Position numbers and translations under genes: made by a program
Notes under the pieces: model-generated
The model's database searches: none
What the model was told of the DNA's origin: nothing
The model's input: only the letters and a program-made list of their open reading frames with translations
Assembly: GCA_018882885.1 (NCBI GenBank)
Contig: VERG01000006.1
Span: forward strand, 1 to 64,000
Direction of reading: 5' to 3'
Length of the DNA: 64,000 nt
Origin: Candidatus Nanopelagicaceae bacterium
GTDB lineage: Bacteria > Actinomycetota > Actinomycetes > Nanopelagicales > Nanopelagicaceae
In this document: piece by piece, positions 1 through 8,993 of the stretch
How positions within the stretch are numbered: the stretch's first letter is position 1
Layout of the letters: the number at the start of each line of letters is the position of its first letter

Positions 1-40
1 CGCTCCACCGACGCAGATAGGCTTTCTTTCTGTGGCGGGC

Positions 41-3000
41 ATGACTCCAGATAACAAATTCGGCGGCTCATTTGGATCAAATGAGTGGCTAGTCGATGAG
101 ATGTATGAGCGTTATTTAGCCGATCCCAACTCAGTTGAAGATGATTGGAAAGAGTTTTTTGCCGGATACAAACCCGGTAATAACACAGCAACCGCAACAT
201 CTCCAGGTGTTCCACCGATTCCAAAAAGACAACAGCAGCCACAAGCGCCGGCAAATGTTGTTGCTACTCCAGAACCTGTTGTCGCTCCGACTCCACAGCC
301 AACTGTTAGGCCAACCACTCAGCCAACTCCAACACCTGCTCAAGCTGTAACAAGACCTGCACCACAAGTTTCAACTCCTGCTTCTGCAAGAGTTGAACCA
401 CTTCGCGGAGTCGCAAATCGAGTTGTTCAAAGCATGGAGGCATCTCTAAGCGTTCCTACCGCAACAAGTGTTCGCGCTATTCCAGCAAAGTTAATGATTG
501 ATAACCGCACAGTAATCAATAATCACTTAAAGCGCGCACGCGGTGGCAAAGTTTCTTTCACTCATCTAATTGGCTACGCCATGATTAAAGCGATGCGCGA
601 AATGCCGGAGATGAACGCATTCTTTACTGAACAAGATGGTAAGCCTGCAATTGGGTTTCCTGATCACATCAATTTAGGAATCGCCATTGATTTAGCTAAA
701 GAAGATGGCTCTCGTCAATTACTAGTTCCATCAATCAAAGGTTGTGAAAATCTAGATTTTGGCCAGTTTTGGTCTGAGTATGAAGCGCTGGTTAAGAAAG
801 CCCGCAAAGGCGCTTTGACTGTAGAAGATTTCGCAGGCACTACGGTTTCGCTCACTAATCCAGGAACTATCGGAACCGTTCACTCCGTTCCCCGTTTAGT
901 TCAGGGACAGGGATTGATTCTCGGCGTGGGCGCGATGGATTATCCGGCTGAGTTCCAGGGAGCCAGTGAGGAAACTATTGCTGAGCTAGCGATTTCTAAG
1001 GTCGTAACTCTGACCTCTACATATGACCATCGCATTATTCAAGGTGCTCAGTCAGGTGATTTCTTGCGTCGGATTCATGAAATTCTTTTGGGTGCAGAGG
1101 ATTTCTATGGGGAAATTTTTGCTGCTTTGCGAATTCCTTATGTTCCGATTCATTGGCATGCCGATATTCCAGAAGGTAAGGACCAATTAAACAAAGCTGC
1201 TCGAGTTCAACAATTGATTCAGGCTTACCGCACCAGTGGTCATTTAATGGCTGATATTGATCCACTTGAATACAAACAACGGAGCCACCCTGATCTTGAT
1301 GTTGTTACTCATGGTTTAACGCTTTGGGATTTAGATCGCGAGGTTGCAACTGGTGGCTTTGGTGGCCGCCCTTATGCAAAATTAAGAAACATCCTCGGCA
1401 CCCTACGCGATTCTTATTGCCGCTCTATCGGCATCGAATATATGTACATCGACTCACCAGAAGAACGTAAATGGATTCAGAGCCAAGTTGAAGTTGGTTC
1501 ACCGTTCTTCCCACGTGAGGAACAGCTTCGAATTCTGCGCAAATTGAATTCAGCAGAAGCATTTGAAACCTTCCTGCACACTAAGTTCGTTGGACAAAAG
1601 CGTTTCTCACTCGAGGGTGGCGAATCAGTAATTCCACTTCTTGACGCCATTGCGCGCTATGCAGCAAAAGCGGAGCTTGAAGAGATTTGTATTGGAATGC
1701 CACACCGCGGTCGCTTGAATGTATTGGCAAATGTTGCTGGAAAGTCCTATGGACAAATTTTCCAAGAGTTTGAAGGTCACTACCAAGAAAACGAAGTTCA
1801 GGGCTCTGGCGATGTTAAGTATCACCTCGGCACCTACGGAGACTTCGTAACCGAGTCTGGTGAGAAGACAAAGATTTATCTTGCTGCTAACCCATCTCAT
1901 CTAGAGGCGGTAAACCCTGTTCTAGAGGGAATTGTTAGGGCAAAGCAGGATCGCAAAAATGTAAAAAGTGCGTTCTCTGTGATGCCAATTTTGATTCATG
2001 GCGATGCCGCCTTTGCTGGCCAAGGCGTGGTTGCCGAAACCCTAAATATGTCGCAACTACGTGGTTATCGCACGGGTGGAACCATTCACGTAGTCATCAA
2101 CAACCAGGTTGGCTTTACAACATCACCTGAGTCAGCCCGTTCTTCCAGGTACTCAACCGATATCGCAAAATTGATTCAAGCTCCGGTCTTCCATGTAAAT
2201 GGTGATGACCCCGAGGCTTGCGTACGTGTGGCTCGGGTGGCTTTCGAATACCGACAGACATTTAACAAAGATGTTGTTATCGACATGGTTTGCTATCGCC
2301 GTCGTGGCCACAACGAAGGTGATGAACCAAGTTTCACACAACCACGCATGTACAAGTTAATAGATGCAAAACGCACTACTCGCGTTCTTTATGCAGAGGC
2401 TCTAGTAGGTCGTGGAGATATAACTCAGGAAGAGTCTGATCAAATTGCCCGTGAGTTCCAAGCTCAATTGGAAGGCATTTTCAATATTGTTCATGACAAA
2501 CTTCCAGAGAAGCCGGCCTTTAACAAACTCGAAACCTTTGATCCGGTAAAGACCAACACCGCAATATCTGAACCTGTTGCTCGACAGATTGCAGCTACTC
2601 AAGTTGCGGTACCTGAAAACTTCAAAGTTCATCCAAAGTTGACACCACAACTACAGCGTCGCGTCACCATGCTTGATGATGGAACGATTGATTGGTCGGG
2701 TGGCGAAATGCTGGCCTTTGGTTCTCTTCTTCTGGAAGGTCATCCAGTTCGTATCGCCGGACAGGATGTTGGTCGCGGCACCTTCTCCAATCGTCATGCA
2801 GTAATTAGAGACCATGAAGATGGCAGTGAATGGATTCCGCTTCGCGGCCTACTGGATAATGAAAACCAATTTTTTGTAGTTGATTCACTCCTTTCGGAAT
2901 ATGCCGCAATGGGCTTTGAGTATGGCTATTCCGTCGAGCGCGAGAATGCCCTAGTACTTTGGGAGGCGCAGTTTGGTGACTTTGCTAATGGCGCGCAGAC

Positions 3001-3700
3001 CATAATTGATGAGTTCATCTCCTCTTCACTACAGAAATGGGGAGAGCGCTCCTCTGTTGTATTGCTCTTGCCTCATGGTTACGAAGGACAGGGTCCAGAT
3101 CATTCATCTGGACGAATTGAAAGATTCCTGACTTTATGTGCCGAAAACAATATGACGGTGGCGCAACCTTCATCTCCTGCCTCCTATTTCCACTTGTTAC
3201 GTTGGCATGTAATGAATCCCGCCCGTAGACCGCTTATAGTTTTTGAACCTAAATCCATGTTGCGCTTAAAGGCAGCGGCTTCAAAACTCTCTGACTTTAC
3301 CTCTGGAACATTTCGTCCGTTGATTGCAGATGAGACGGTTACTAACGCCAGCAAGTTAATTCTTTGCAGTGGCAAGATTTATTGGGAACTAATTGCAGAG
3401 CGTGCTAAATCCGGAGACAACTCCGTTGCCATCGCTCGTGTAGAGCAGCTTTATCCACTTCCAGTTAATGAAATTCTCGCTGAAATAAATAAACATCCAA
3501 ATGCGCAAGTGATCTGGGTTCAAGATGAGCCTGCCAATCAGGGTCCATGGCCATTTGTTTCGGCAAATCTTTCTGAGCATCTAAATGGACGCGAGCTGCG
3601 TCGTATTTCACGGCGTGCGGCCGCCAGCCCAGCCACTGGCAGCATCTATGTTCACGAAGAAGAGCAGAAAGCTCTTATCGCTGAAGTTTTCGCCCGCTAG
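41..3700 (+). CDS. kgd: Multifunctional 2-oxoglutarate dehydrogenase E2/E1 (Kgd/OdhA type)
   Basis: Thiamine-dependent 2-oxoglutarate decarboxylase/dehydrogenase of the TCA cycle. The order is a short N-terminal helix region (FGSNEWLVDEMYERYL), a Pro/Thr/Gln-rich linker, a succinyltransferase (E2) core without a lipoyl domain, with its catalytic motif TSTYDHRIIQG near residue 329, and a full E1 part. The E1 part carries MPHRGRLN near residue 554 and the TPP-binding stretch GDAAFAGQG ending in INNQVGF. About 1,219 residues is the usual size of the fused actinobacterial enzyme. ATG at 41 is preferred because it precedes the conserved N-terminus; a GTG at 32 is in frame. There is no clear ribosome binding site, so leaderless translation is possible. 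Its last 26 bases overlap sodX on the other strand. Confidence 0.97.
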   Translation: MTPDNKFGGSFGSNEWLVDEMYERYLADPNSVEDDWKEFFAGYKPGNNTATATSPGVPPIPKRQQQPQAPANVVATPEPVVAPTPQPTVRPTTQPTPTPAQAVTRPAPQVSTPASARVEPLRGVANRVVQSMEASLSVPTATSVRAIPAKLMIDNRTVINNHLKRARGGKVSFTHLIGYAMIKAMREMPEMNAFFTEQDGKPAIGFPDHINLGIAIDLAKEDGSRQLLVPSIKGCENLDFGQFWSEYEALVKKARKGALTVEDFAGTTVSLTNPGTIGTVHSVPRLVQGQGLILGVGAMDYPAEFQGASEETIAELAISKVVTLTSTYDHRIIQGAQSGDFLRRIHEILLGAEDFYGEIFAALRIPYVPIHWHADIPEGKDQLNKAARVQQLIQAYRTSGHLMADIDPLEYKQRSHPDLDVVTHGLTLWDLDREVATGGFGGRPYAKLRNILGTLRDSYCRSIGIEYMYIDSPEERKWIQSQVEVGSPFFPREEQLRILRKLNSAEAFETFLHTKFVGQKRFSLEGGESVIPLLDAIARYAAKAELEEICIGMPHRGRLNVLANVAGKSYGQIFQEFEGHYQENEVQGSGDVKYHLGTYGDFVTESGEKTKIYLAANPSHLEAVNPVLEGIVRAKQDRKNVKSAFSVMPILIHGDAAFAGQGVVAETLNMSQLRGYRTGGTIHVVINNQVGFTTSPESARSSRYSTDIAKLIQAPVFHVNGDDPEACVRVARVAFEYRQTFNKDVVIDMVCYRRRGHNEGDEPSFTQPRMYKLIDAKRTTRVLYAEALVGRGDITQEESDQIAREFQAQLEGIFNIVHDKLPEKPAFNKLETFDPVKTNTAISEPVARQIAATQVAVPENFKVHPKLTPQLQRRVTMLDDGTIDWSGGEMLAFGSLLLEGHPVRIAGQDVGRGTFSNRHAVIRDHEDGSEWIPLRGLLDNENQFFVVDSLLSEYAAMGFEYGYSVERENALVLWEAQFGDFANGAQTIIDEFISSSLQKWGERSSVVLLLPHGYEGQGPDHSSGRIERFLTLCAENNMTVAQPSSPASYFHLLRWHVMNPARRPLIVFEPKSMLRLKAAASKLSDFTSGTFRPLIADETVTNASKLILCSGKIYWELIAERAKSGDNSVAIARVEQLYPLPVNEILAEINKHPNAQVIWVQDEPANQGPWPFVSANLSEHLNGRELRRISRRAAASPATGSIYVHEEEQKALIAEVFAR

Positions 3701-4037
3701 ATTTTCTTAATCTAAATAAAATTTTGCCCCGCACTTCGTGGGCATTTATGTAGCCCCACTTGCGAGAGTCATTCATGAGCTCTTGTTTCTCGCTTTGCCG
3801 ATTATCACCTTCGACCCAGTACAAACCATTGTGAGATTTTTGGAGCCTTTTAATTAGGAAAACCCCAGGCATCTCATCTCTTTCAATCACGATAACCGTT
3901 CTCAAAGCAATATCTATAGGCGACTGTGAAAACCACCTCACTAAAAGCACATCTCCATCGCTGTAGGTGGGGTCCATCGAAGAGCCGGAAACCTTGACCC
4001 GCTTAAATCCCAATTTTGAGAAGCCAAAGTTCGACAT
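3675..4037 (-). CDS. sodX: Nickel-type superoxide dismutase maturation protease (S26 family)
   Basis: A 120-residue S26 (signal peptidase I/LexA-fold) serine protease without a membrane anchor. The Ser-Lys dyad is visible as GSSMDP (Ser20) and LIKRL (Lys63). Small soluble members beside sodN are known to remove the SodN propeptide so that the mature His1 can bind nickel. It is divergent from sodN across 49 bases, which fixes the functional link. An ATG at 4064 is also in frame, but the ATG at 4037 gives the usual N-terminus directly before the catalytic region. The 3' end overlaps kgd by 26 bases in tail-to-tail orientation. Confidence 0.9.
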   Translation of the reverse strand: MSNFGFSKLGFKRVKVSGSSMDPTYSDGDVLLVRWFSQSPIDIALRTVIVIERDEMPGVFLIKRLQKSHNGLYWVEGDNRQSEKQELMNDSRKWGYINAHEVRGKILFRLRKSSGRKLQR

Positions 4038-4048
4038 GGCGGGTAGTC

Positions 4049-4064
4049 TTGCACTTAACGGCAA
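4049..4064. promoter_or_regulatory. Possible operator dyad between sodX and sodN
   Basis: A short dyad, TTGC, eight bases, GCAA, lies in the 49-base divergent gap just upstream of the sodN ribosome binding site. Nickel-responsive Fur-family boxes (Nur) in Streptomyces have similar TnGC/GCnA half-sites, with spacing one base larger as I recall. The arms are only 4 bp, so this could be chance. Confidence 0.25.
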
Positions 4065-4086
4065 TAAATATGAAGTGAGGAAATCA

Positions 4087-4461
4087 ATGCTTACAGTTCA
4101 CGCACATTGCGATCTACCTTGCGGTGTTTACGACCCAGCTCAAGCCAAAATTGAGGCTCAATCAGTAAAGGCCTGCATGGAAAAGTACGCAGCTTCATCT
4201 GATCCAGATTTCAAAGCCCGTGCTGTTTCTATCAAAGAGGCTCGCTCCAACATGGTTAAGGAACATCTTTGGGTTTTATGGACCGATTACTTCAAGCCAA
4301 ATCATTTTGAGGCTTACCCACAACTCCACGGCTTATTTAATGAAGCTACCAAGTTAGCCGGCGCAGCTGGAACCAAGGGCACAGTAGATGTTGCAGTTGC
4401 CGATAAGTTAATTGGCAAGATTGATGAGATTGCCGAGATTTTCTGGGCAACTAAGAAGTAG
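4087..4461 (+). CDS. sodN: Nickel superoxide dismutase
   Basis: Dismutes superoxide in the cytoplasm with a nickel hook. The precursor has 124 residues: a six-residue leader MLTVHA followed by the nickel-hook motif HCDLPCGVYDP. His1, Cys2 and Cys6 of the mature 118-residue chain are the ligands. The rest (DYFKPxHFE, IFWxTKK end) matches the four-helix NiSOD family. ATG 4087 is chosen over an upstream in-frame start at 3967 because GTGAGG lies just 5' of it and the upstream stretch runs through sodX. The propeptide is shorter than the roughly 14 residues I recall for Streptomyces. Tail-to-tail with the thioesterase gene, two bases apart. Confidence 0.96.
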   Translation: MLTVHAHCDLPCGVYDPAQAKIEAQSVKACMEKYAASSDPDFKARAVSIKEARSNMVKEHLWVLWTDYFKPNHFEAYPQLHGLFNEATKLAGAAGTKGTVDVAVADKLIGKIDEIAEIFWATKK

Positions 4462-4463
4462 AA

Positions 4464-4880
4464 CTACTCGCCCTCTTGTTGTGACATGAGGGAGAGCGCG
4501 GCGGTCCGTGCCAGGAAAGAAACTCTTTCCACGAGGTTGCGACGCATCAGAGATGCAGCAACTAGGCGCGGGCCGTCATGTATTTCGCACAAAAATGTTA
4601 ATTCATTATCTTCAAATGCCACGCAGGTTGCCGAGCCTTGAATCTCGGTGCCAATTCCTACGGATTGATGAAGTTGTAGCTTTAACTCAATAAGTGTGGT
4701 TGATTCGCCATTATCAAGAAACTCGGCAATCGCTGAGTTGCAGGCGCTTTCCATTAAAGTAATGAGGAAACTATTGGAAAGTATTGGCATATCGCCGCTG
4801 CCATGAGCCAATGAGGTATCGCCGGGCCGCACCACCATCTGCGAAATACCGACCGCACCAACTACCGATTCACTCTGCAT
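4464..4880 (-). CDS. Hotdog-fold thioesterase, FlK (fluoroacetyl-CoA thioesterase-like) family
   Basis: A 138-residue single hotdog domain. The pattern is typical of the FlK-like thioesterase family: a conserved glutamate in the central helix (ITLMESACN), then a substrate-loop strand around QLHQSVGIGTEI and a C-terminal EIHDGPRLVAAS strand. The substrate cannot be read from sequence. It lies 29 bases downstream of rsrA on the same strand, so it may be co-transcribed from the sigR promoter. The family call is fairly sure, the specific function is not. Confidence 0.75.
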   Translation of the reverse strand: MQSESVVGAVGISQMVVRPGDTSLAHGSGDMPILSNSFLITLMESACNSAIAEFLDNGESTTLIELKLQLHQSVGIGTEIQGSATCVAFEDNELTFLCEIHDGPRLVAASLMRRNLVERVSFLARTAALSLMSQQEGE

Positions 4881-4909
4881 CAGTTAATAACCTAGCAGGA
4901 CTGGCTCAA

Positions 4910-5287
4910 CTAAAAGGGAAAATCCCTTCTAATTTCATGGGAAGTTTCAATCTCGATCTGGGTTTCACCATCAATTGTTATCTCGGTGCGACGGTACTGA
5001 GTAATGATTTCAGTTTGGGTGTAGCCCGATAGCTCCTGTAGTTGTAGTTCATAGAGCTGATGAGCGATTCTTTCCTGCAAAGTCGACGGTGCGGTCTCGC
5101 AGCAAGAGCGGGTTAACAGCTCGCGAACTAAATTCAGAGCTTTTCTCTCAATCTCAAGTTGGCTACGACAGGGCGCACAATCCTGTAAATGAAATGCCAT
5201 TTGATTAAATACCGCGCTATCTTCAATTTCATTGTCGATAAAAAGAACTAGGGAGTCCTGGCAGAGGGCACAGCTAATCTCGCTCAC
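4910..5287 (-). CDS. rsrA: Zinc-binding redox-sensitive anti-sigma factor (RsrA/RshA type)
   Basis: A 125-residue anti-sigma factor that would bind the ECF sigma factor encoded just upstream and release it on thiol oxidation. The ZAS zinc motif H-x3-C-x2-C is visible at His33, Cys37 and Cys40, with further cysteines at 6 and 9. It starts with GTG overlapping the sigR stop in a GTGA quadruplet, so translation is coupled. The C-terminal tail beyond about residue 60 is longer than I would expect and is not recognisable. Function rests on motif plus gene order, both typical of Streptomyces sigR-rsrA and mycobacterial sigH-rshA. Confidence 0.88.
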   Translation of the reverse strand: MSEISCALCQDSLVLFIDNEIEDSAVFNQMAFHLQDCAPCRSQLEIERKALNLVRELLTRSCCETAPSTLQERIAHQLYELQLQELSGYTQTEIITQYRRTEITIDGETQIEIETSHEIRRDFPF

Positions 5288-5946
5288 TTTTCTCCCCCTT
5301 TCACATATCCGCGCTCGCGCGCATAATCAGTCAACTTTTCGCGGAGTTGTTTGCGACCACGGTGCAAACGGGACATGACAGTTCCGGCTGGTACTCCAAC
5401 TATCTCTGCAATTTCTTTGTAAGCGAAACCTTCAACATCAGCTAGATAAACCACCATACGGAACTCTTCCGGAATTTCAGCTAAAGCTTTTTTGATATCA
5501 CTGTCAGGTAGGTTTTCCAAAACAACATCTTCGGTGGATTTACCTTGATCACTAGTATGAGAAGAGGCTTCGGCTATCTGCCAATCCTCGAGCTCGGCAT
5601 CTGAAGTCTGTGGTCGACGTTGGTCTTTGCGATATGTATTGATAAATGTTGTAGTTAATACCCGATAGAGCCAAGCCTTTAGATTTGTTCCGGGCTCAAA
5701 TTGATGAAATGAGGTGTACGCCTTTGCATATGTATCCTGCACTAAATCCTGTGCATCTTCCGGATTTTTTGTGTACCGCAAAGCTGCTGCGTAAAGCTGA
5801 TTCATATATTGCAGCGCATCTCTTTCAAATCGTTTGGTGCGCTCTGCTGCTGTTTCTTTTTCTCGATCGACACGGACTAACTCTCCAGCGCTGCTGGAGT
5901 CAGGGGTTGAAATCTCGGTCGGCATCGATTCCAAGGTTATAGCCAC
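5284..5946 (-). CDS. sigR: ECF RNA polymerase sigma factor, SigR/SigH type
   Basis: A 220-residue ECF sigma factor of the disulfide-stress class. Region 2 shows [18 protein letters not shown] and [10 protein letters not shown]; region 4 shows the helix-turn-helix [23 protein letters not shown]. An acidic Ser/Thr-rich linker of about 40 residues joins them. The GTG at 5946 sits where transcription from the upstream SigR-type promoter should begin, so leaderless translation is likely. ATG at 5925 is an alternative start. Followed by its cognate anti-sigma gene with a 4-base overlap. Expected to drive thioredoxin, thiol and proteolysis genes and its own operon. Confidence 0.95.
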   Translation of the reverse strand: MAITLESMPTEISTPDSSSAGELVRVDREKETAAERTKRFERDALQYMNQLYAAALRYTKNPEDAQDLVQDTYAKAYTSFHQFEPGTNLKAWLYRVLTTTFINTYRKDQRRPQTSDAELEDWQIAEASSHTSDQGKSTEDVVLENLPDSDIKKALAEIPEEFRMVVYLADVEGFAYKEIAEIVGVPAGTVMSRLHRGRKQLREKLTDYARERGYVKGGEK

Positions 5947-5954
5947 ACCCCTCT

Positions 5955-5980
5955 AACCCGCACCTTGATTGGATTATTCC
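5955..5980 (-). promoter_or_regulatory. SigR-type autoregulatory promoter of sigR
   Basis: On the minus strand GGGAAT is followed after 18 bases by GTTAGA, an exact match to the GGGAAT-N18-GTT consensus of SigR/SigH promoters. The -10 element ends five bases before the GTG start of sigR, so the transcript should begin at or next to that start codon. The -35 element begins two bases after the stop codon of the SRAP gene. Confidence 0.85.
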
Positions 5981-5982
5981 CT

Positions 5983-6687
5983 CTAAAAGAGAGTCTCGGG
6001 CTGCGTCTCGATTGGCTCTATCAACTCTGCTCCATTGTTGCGAATGGAGTTAACTAAATCGGCAACGGGCCAGAACCGCAGGTTTGCATCAGGATTTGGA
6101 ACCTGCATTAAAGCACGCACCTTCTCAATATCTTGTAACTGTGGATCCATCCACGCATCCCATCTATCACGCGGCAAAAATAACGGCATGCGATTATGTA
6201 CAGAAGCTAATTCATTCACTGCATCACGGGTAATGATTGCAACACTTTCTTTCTCTTCACCTGTTGGGGCAATCCATTTTTCATAGATTCCAGAAAATGC
6301 CAACAACCTTCCCTCTTTATGAGAGATGTAAACCGGTTGCTTGGTTTTGTACTTTCCTAATTCAGTTGCCCATTCAAAGTATCCACTTGCTGGAATCAAA
6401 CATCTGCTTTTTCTAAAAGCATGACGAAAAGTTGGTTTCTCATGAACCGTCTCTGATCTCGCGTTAATTGCTTGCGATTGACTACGTAAAGCTTCAGAGA
6501 GATTTTTGCTCCATGGTGCGATTAATCCCCACGATGCAATTTCTATCTTCTCATTTTTGATTATGTAGATATCTTGCGTTGGCTTGATATTCCAATCGAA
6601 CGGCAGTGTGCGCTCTGGCATCGCTTTAGTTGAAAACTCCTCAGCAATATCTGTCAGCATCGCTGAGAGCGCAAATCGACCGCACAT
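5983..6687 (-). CDS. SOS response-associated peptidase (SRAP/HMCES/YedK)
   Basis: A 234-residue SRAP-domain protein that shields abasic sites in single-stranded DNA by forming a DNA-protein crosslink. Catalytic Cys2 is in MCGRF, followed by NARSET, the glutamate in RCLIPASGYFEW and the histidine in VHNRMP, all expected active-site elements. Length is normal. It lies 30 bases from aroA in divergent orientation and just upstream of sigR. The neighbour order SRAP-aroA is also seen in mycobacteria, from memory. Confidence 0.95.
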   Translation of the reverse strand: MCGRFALSAMLTDIAEEFSTKAMPERTLPFDWNIKPTQDIYIIKNEKIEIASWGLIAPWSKNLSEALRSQSQAINARSETVHEKPTFRHAFRKSRCLIPASGYFEWATELGKYKTKQPVYISHKEGRLLAFSGIYEKWIAPTGEEKESVAIITRDAVNELASVHNRMPLFLPRDRWDAWMDPQLQDIEKVRALMQVPNPDANLRFWPVADLVNSIRNNGAELIEPIETQPETLF

Positions 6688-6717
6688 GCTCCTAATCTAT
6701 GTCCTAGACTTAACCAT

Positions 6718-8010
6718 ATGTCGCAGGAACTATGGAGCGCTCCCTTCCGGGGCAGCCAGCCCGTTAATGCGACCATCTCTATTCCAGGATCAAAATCTGT
6801 CACTAACCGAGCGCTGATTCTCAGTGCGTTAGCAAAAACACCCTCACGCTTAATAAAACCACTTCGTTCCCGGGATACCGAGTTGATGATGAGAGGGCTA
6901 CAAGCCCTTGGTGTAGAAATCACAGAATCAAAAAACTCTGATGGAGATGAGGTTTGGAGTATTCATCCAGCGCAGCAGTTATTTGGCCCAGCCTCAATTG
7001 ATGTTGGAAATGCCGGCACAGTTATGCGCTTCTTGCCTCCTTTGGCCGCACTTGCCAAAGGGTTGATTAATTTCGATGGAGATCCACGTTCTTATGAAAG
7101 ACCTTTAGGCCCTGTTATAAATGCACTAGAGAAGTTAGGCGTATTAATCGATCACAAAAATCGTTTTGCCTTGCCTCTCACAATCAATGGATCAGGTTCG
7201 ATTAATGGTGGCGTAATTGAGATTGATGCTTCCGCCTCTAGTCAATTTGTCTCTGCATTGATGTTGGTTGCACCGGCTATGCGAGATGGTTTGACAATTA
7301 AACATGTGGGCGGAAATCTTCCCTCACAGCCTCACATCGATATGACAGTTGCCATGTTGCGACAATTCGGCGCTGAGGTTGATGACAGCCTCCCATCGCA
7401 GTGGAGTGTTAAGCCCGGAGAGTTAATGGGTCAGGATTTAGTGATTGAGCCTGATCTATCAAATGCCGCACCATTTATGTCAGTCGCGATGGTTTGTGGC
7501 GGTTCTGTCACCATAAAGGATTGGCCCAAATCCACTACTCAACCTGGAGATCAATTGCGGGAAATCTTTGCCCGAATGGGAGCAACCATTTCATTTACAG
7601 ATACGGGATTAACAATTAAGGGCGGCGATAAGATTTCTGGAATCGATATTGATCTACATGATGTCGGCGAATTAACCCCTTCAATTGCAGCGGTTGCCGC
7701 ACTGGCACAATCTCCATCTTCGCTGCGGGGAATCGGCCACTTAAGACTTCACGAAACTGATCGACTTGTTGCTTTGCGCACTGAGATTAATAATCTAGGT
7801 GGAGCAGTTACTGAAGAGGAAACCGCGCTACACATACAGCCCAAGCCACTTCATGGCGGGGTATTTCATACCTATGAAGATCATCGCTTGGCTACGGCCG
7901 GAGCGGTTATTGGTCTGGTTGTAAAAGGGGTCGAGGTTGAAAACATCGCAACTACTAGAAAAACGCTGCCTGATTTTCCCGGGCTTTGGAGCAATCTTCT
8001 AAATGGCTAG
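6718..8010 (+). CDS. aroA: 3-phosphoshikimate 1-carboxyvinyltransferase (EPSP synthase)
   Basis: Sixth step of the shikimate pathway: shikimate 3-phosphate plus phosphoenolpyruvate to EPSP. The 430-residue protein has the duplicated inside-out barrel signatures: PGSKSVTNRALIL near the N-terminus, GNAGTVMRFLPP for PEP binding, LHETDRLVALRTE and EDHRLATAGA near the C-terminus. ATG 6718 places the conserved N-terminus correctly. The stop overlaps the rsgA start by 8 bases, beginning a five-gene run (aroA-rsgA-hisN-copA-terC) that ends in the terminator near 13070. Confidence 0.97.
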   Translation: MSQELWSAPFRGSQPVNATISIPGSKSVTNRALILSALAKTPSRLIKPLRSRDTELMMRGLQALGVEITESKNSDGDEVWSIHPAQQLFGPASIDVGNAGTVMRFLPPLAALAKGLINFDGDPRSYERPLGPVINALEKLGVLIDHKNRFALPLTINGSGSINGGVIEIDASASSQFVSALMLVAPAMRDGLTIKHVGGNLPSQPHIDMTVAMLRQFGAEVDDSLPSQWSVKPGELMGQDLVIEPDLSNAAPFMSVAMVCGGSVTIKDWPKSTTQPGDQLREIFARMGATISFTDTGLTIKGGDKISGIDIDLHDVGELTPSIAAVAALAQSPSSLRGIGHLRLHETDRLVALRTEINNLGGAVTEEETALHIQPKPLHGGVFHTYEDHRLATAGAVIGLVVKGVEVENIATTRKTLPDFPGLWSNLLNG

Positions 8011-8986
8011 AAGGCGCCCCGATGAAAGCGATGTACGTATTCGGCCCGCTAGATCAACTAGACCGCGCAGCAAAGATCGACCCAGTCACCAAGATTCCGT
8101 TTCTGCAAAGGTTTTGACGGTAGATCGCGGACGCACGCTTTGCCGTCTGGAATCAGGTGTTTTAGTTAGCGCGATGAAGGCCCGCGAGCTTGGCAAAAAC
8201 TCGGTTGTGGTCGGCGATATTGTAAATCTTGTTGGTGATGTGTCTGGAAAAGCTGGATCCTTGGCGCGAATTGTCATGGTGCAACCACGTCGAAATTCAC
8301 TCTCCCGCACAATTGATGATGCGGGGGCGTTCGAGAAAACAATTGCCGCAAATATCGACCAGATGGTAATTGTTGCGGCCTGCGCTAATCCTGAGCCGCG
8401 TCATGGATTTATCGATCGTTGCTTAGCTGTTGCATATGATCAAGGCATCGCTCCTTTAATAGTAATGACTAAAAGAGATTTGGCTGATCCAAGTGAGTTT
8501 CTCCAAAGTTATGATGCGTTAGATGTTAAGAGTTTTTCAGTGCAACGTGATGGAGACTTAAGCACTCTACAATCTGAACTTTTTGGTAAAGATTCCGTTT
8601 TAATCGGACACTCAGGTGTTGGCAAATCAACTTTGGTTAATGCCTTAACAGGCATCAATGTGCGAGCTACCGGAGATGTGAATGATGCAACTGGGCGCGG
8701 ACGTCACACCTCTTCCAGCGCTATTGCCTTTGATATTCCAAATGATTCGGGAACCATAATCGATACCCCTGGTGTGCGCTCCTTTGGCTTAGAACATATC
8801 GATCGTTCCAGGGTGATTAGCTCCTTTTCCGAACTCGCTGAGGCTATTTCGAGCTGCCCAAAGAACTGCTCTCACGATGAGGAGAAATGTGGCTTAAATG
8901 ACTATGTTTTGCGGCACCCAGAATCGCAACAACGCGTTCTCGGGCTTCGCCGCCTCCTCAATACAACTTCTCAACCGATAACCTAA
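8003..8986 (+). CDS. rsgA: Ribosome small subunit-dependent GTPase A
   Basis: A circularly permuted GTPase assisting late 30S subunit maturation. An N-terminal OB fold follows a basic tail. The G motifs occur in permuted order: TKRD (G4), GHSGVGKST (G1, near residue 201), TGRGRHTSS (G2) and DTPGVRSFG (G3). A C-terminal zinc site reads CPKNCSHDEEKC, with slightly shorter spacing than E. coli RsgA. At 327 residues it is of normal actinobacterial size. Overlaps aroA by 8 bases, so probably translationally coupled. Confidence 0.95.
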   Translation: MARRRPDESDVRIRPARSTRPRSKDRPSHQDSVSAKVLTVDRGRTLCRLESGVLVSAMKARELGKNSVVVGDIVNLVGDVSGKAGSLARIVMVQPRRNSLSRTIDDAGAFEKTIAANIDQMVIVAACANPEPRHGFIDRCLAVAYDQGIAPLIVMTKRDLADPSEFLQSYDALDVKSFSVQRDGDLSTLQSELFGKDSVLIGHSGVGKSTLVNALTGINVRATGDVNDATGRGRHTSSSAIAFDIPNDSGTIIDTPGVRSFGLEHIDRSRVISSFSELAEAISSCPKNCSHDEEKCGLNDYVLRHPESQQRVLGLRRLLNTTSQPIT

Positions 8987-8993
8987 GCACCTC

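Noticed and set aside
3967-4086. N-terminal extension of SodN from an upstream in-frame start
   Set aside because: The region encodes sodX on the other strand, and the ATG at 4087 has a ribosome binding site and gives a normal precursor.
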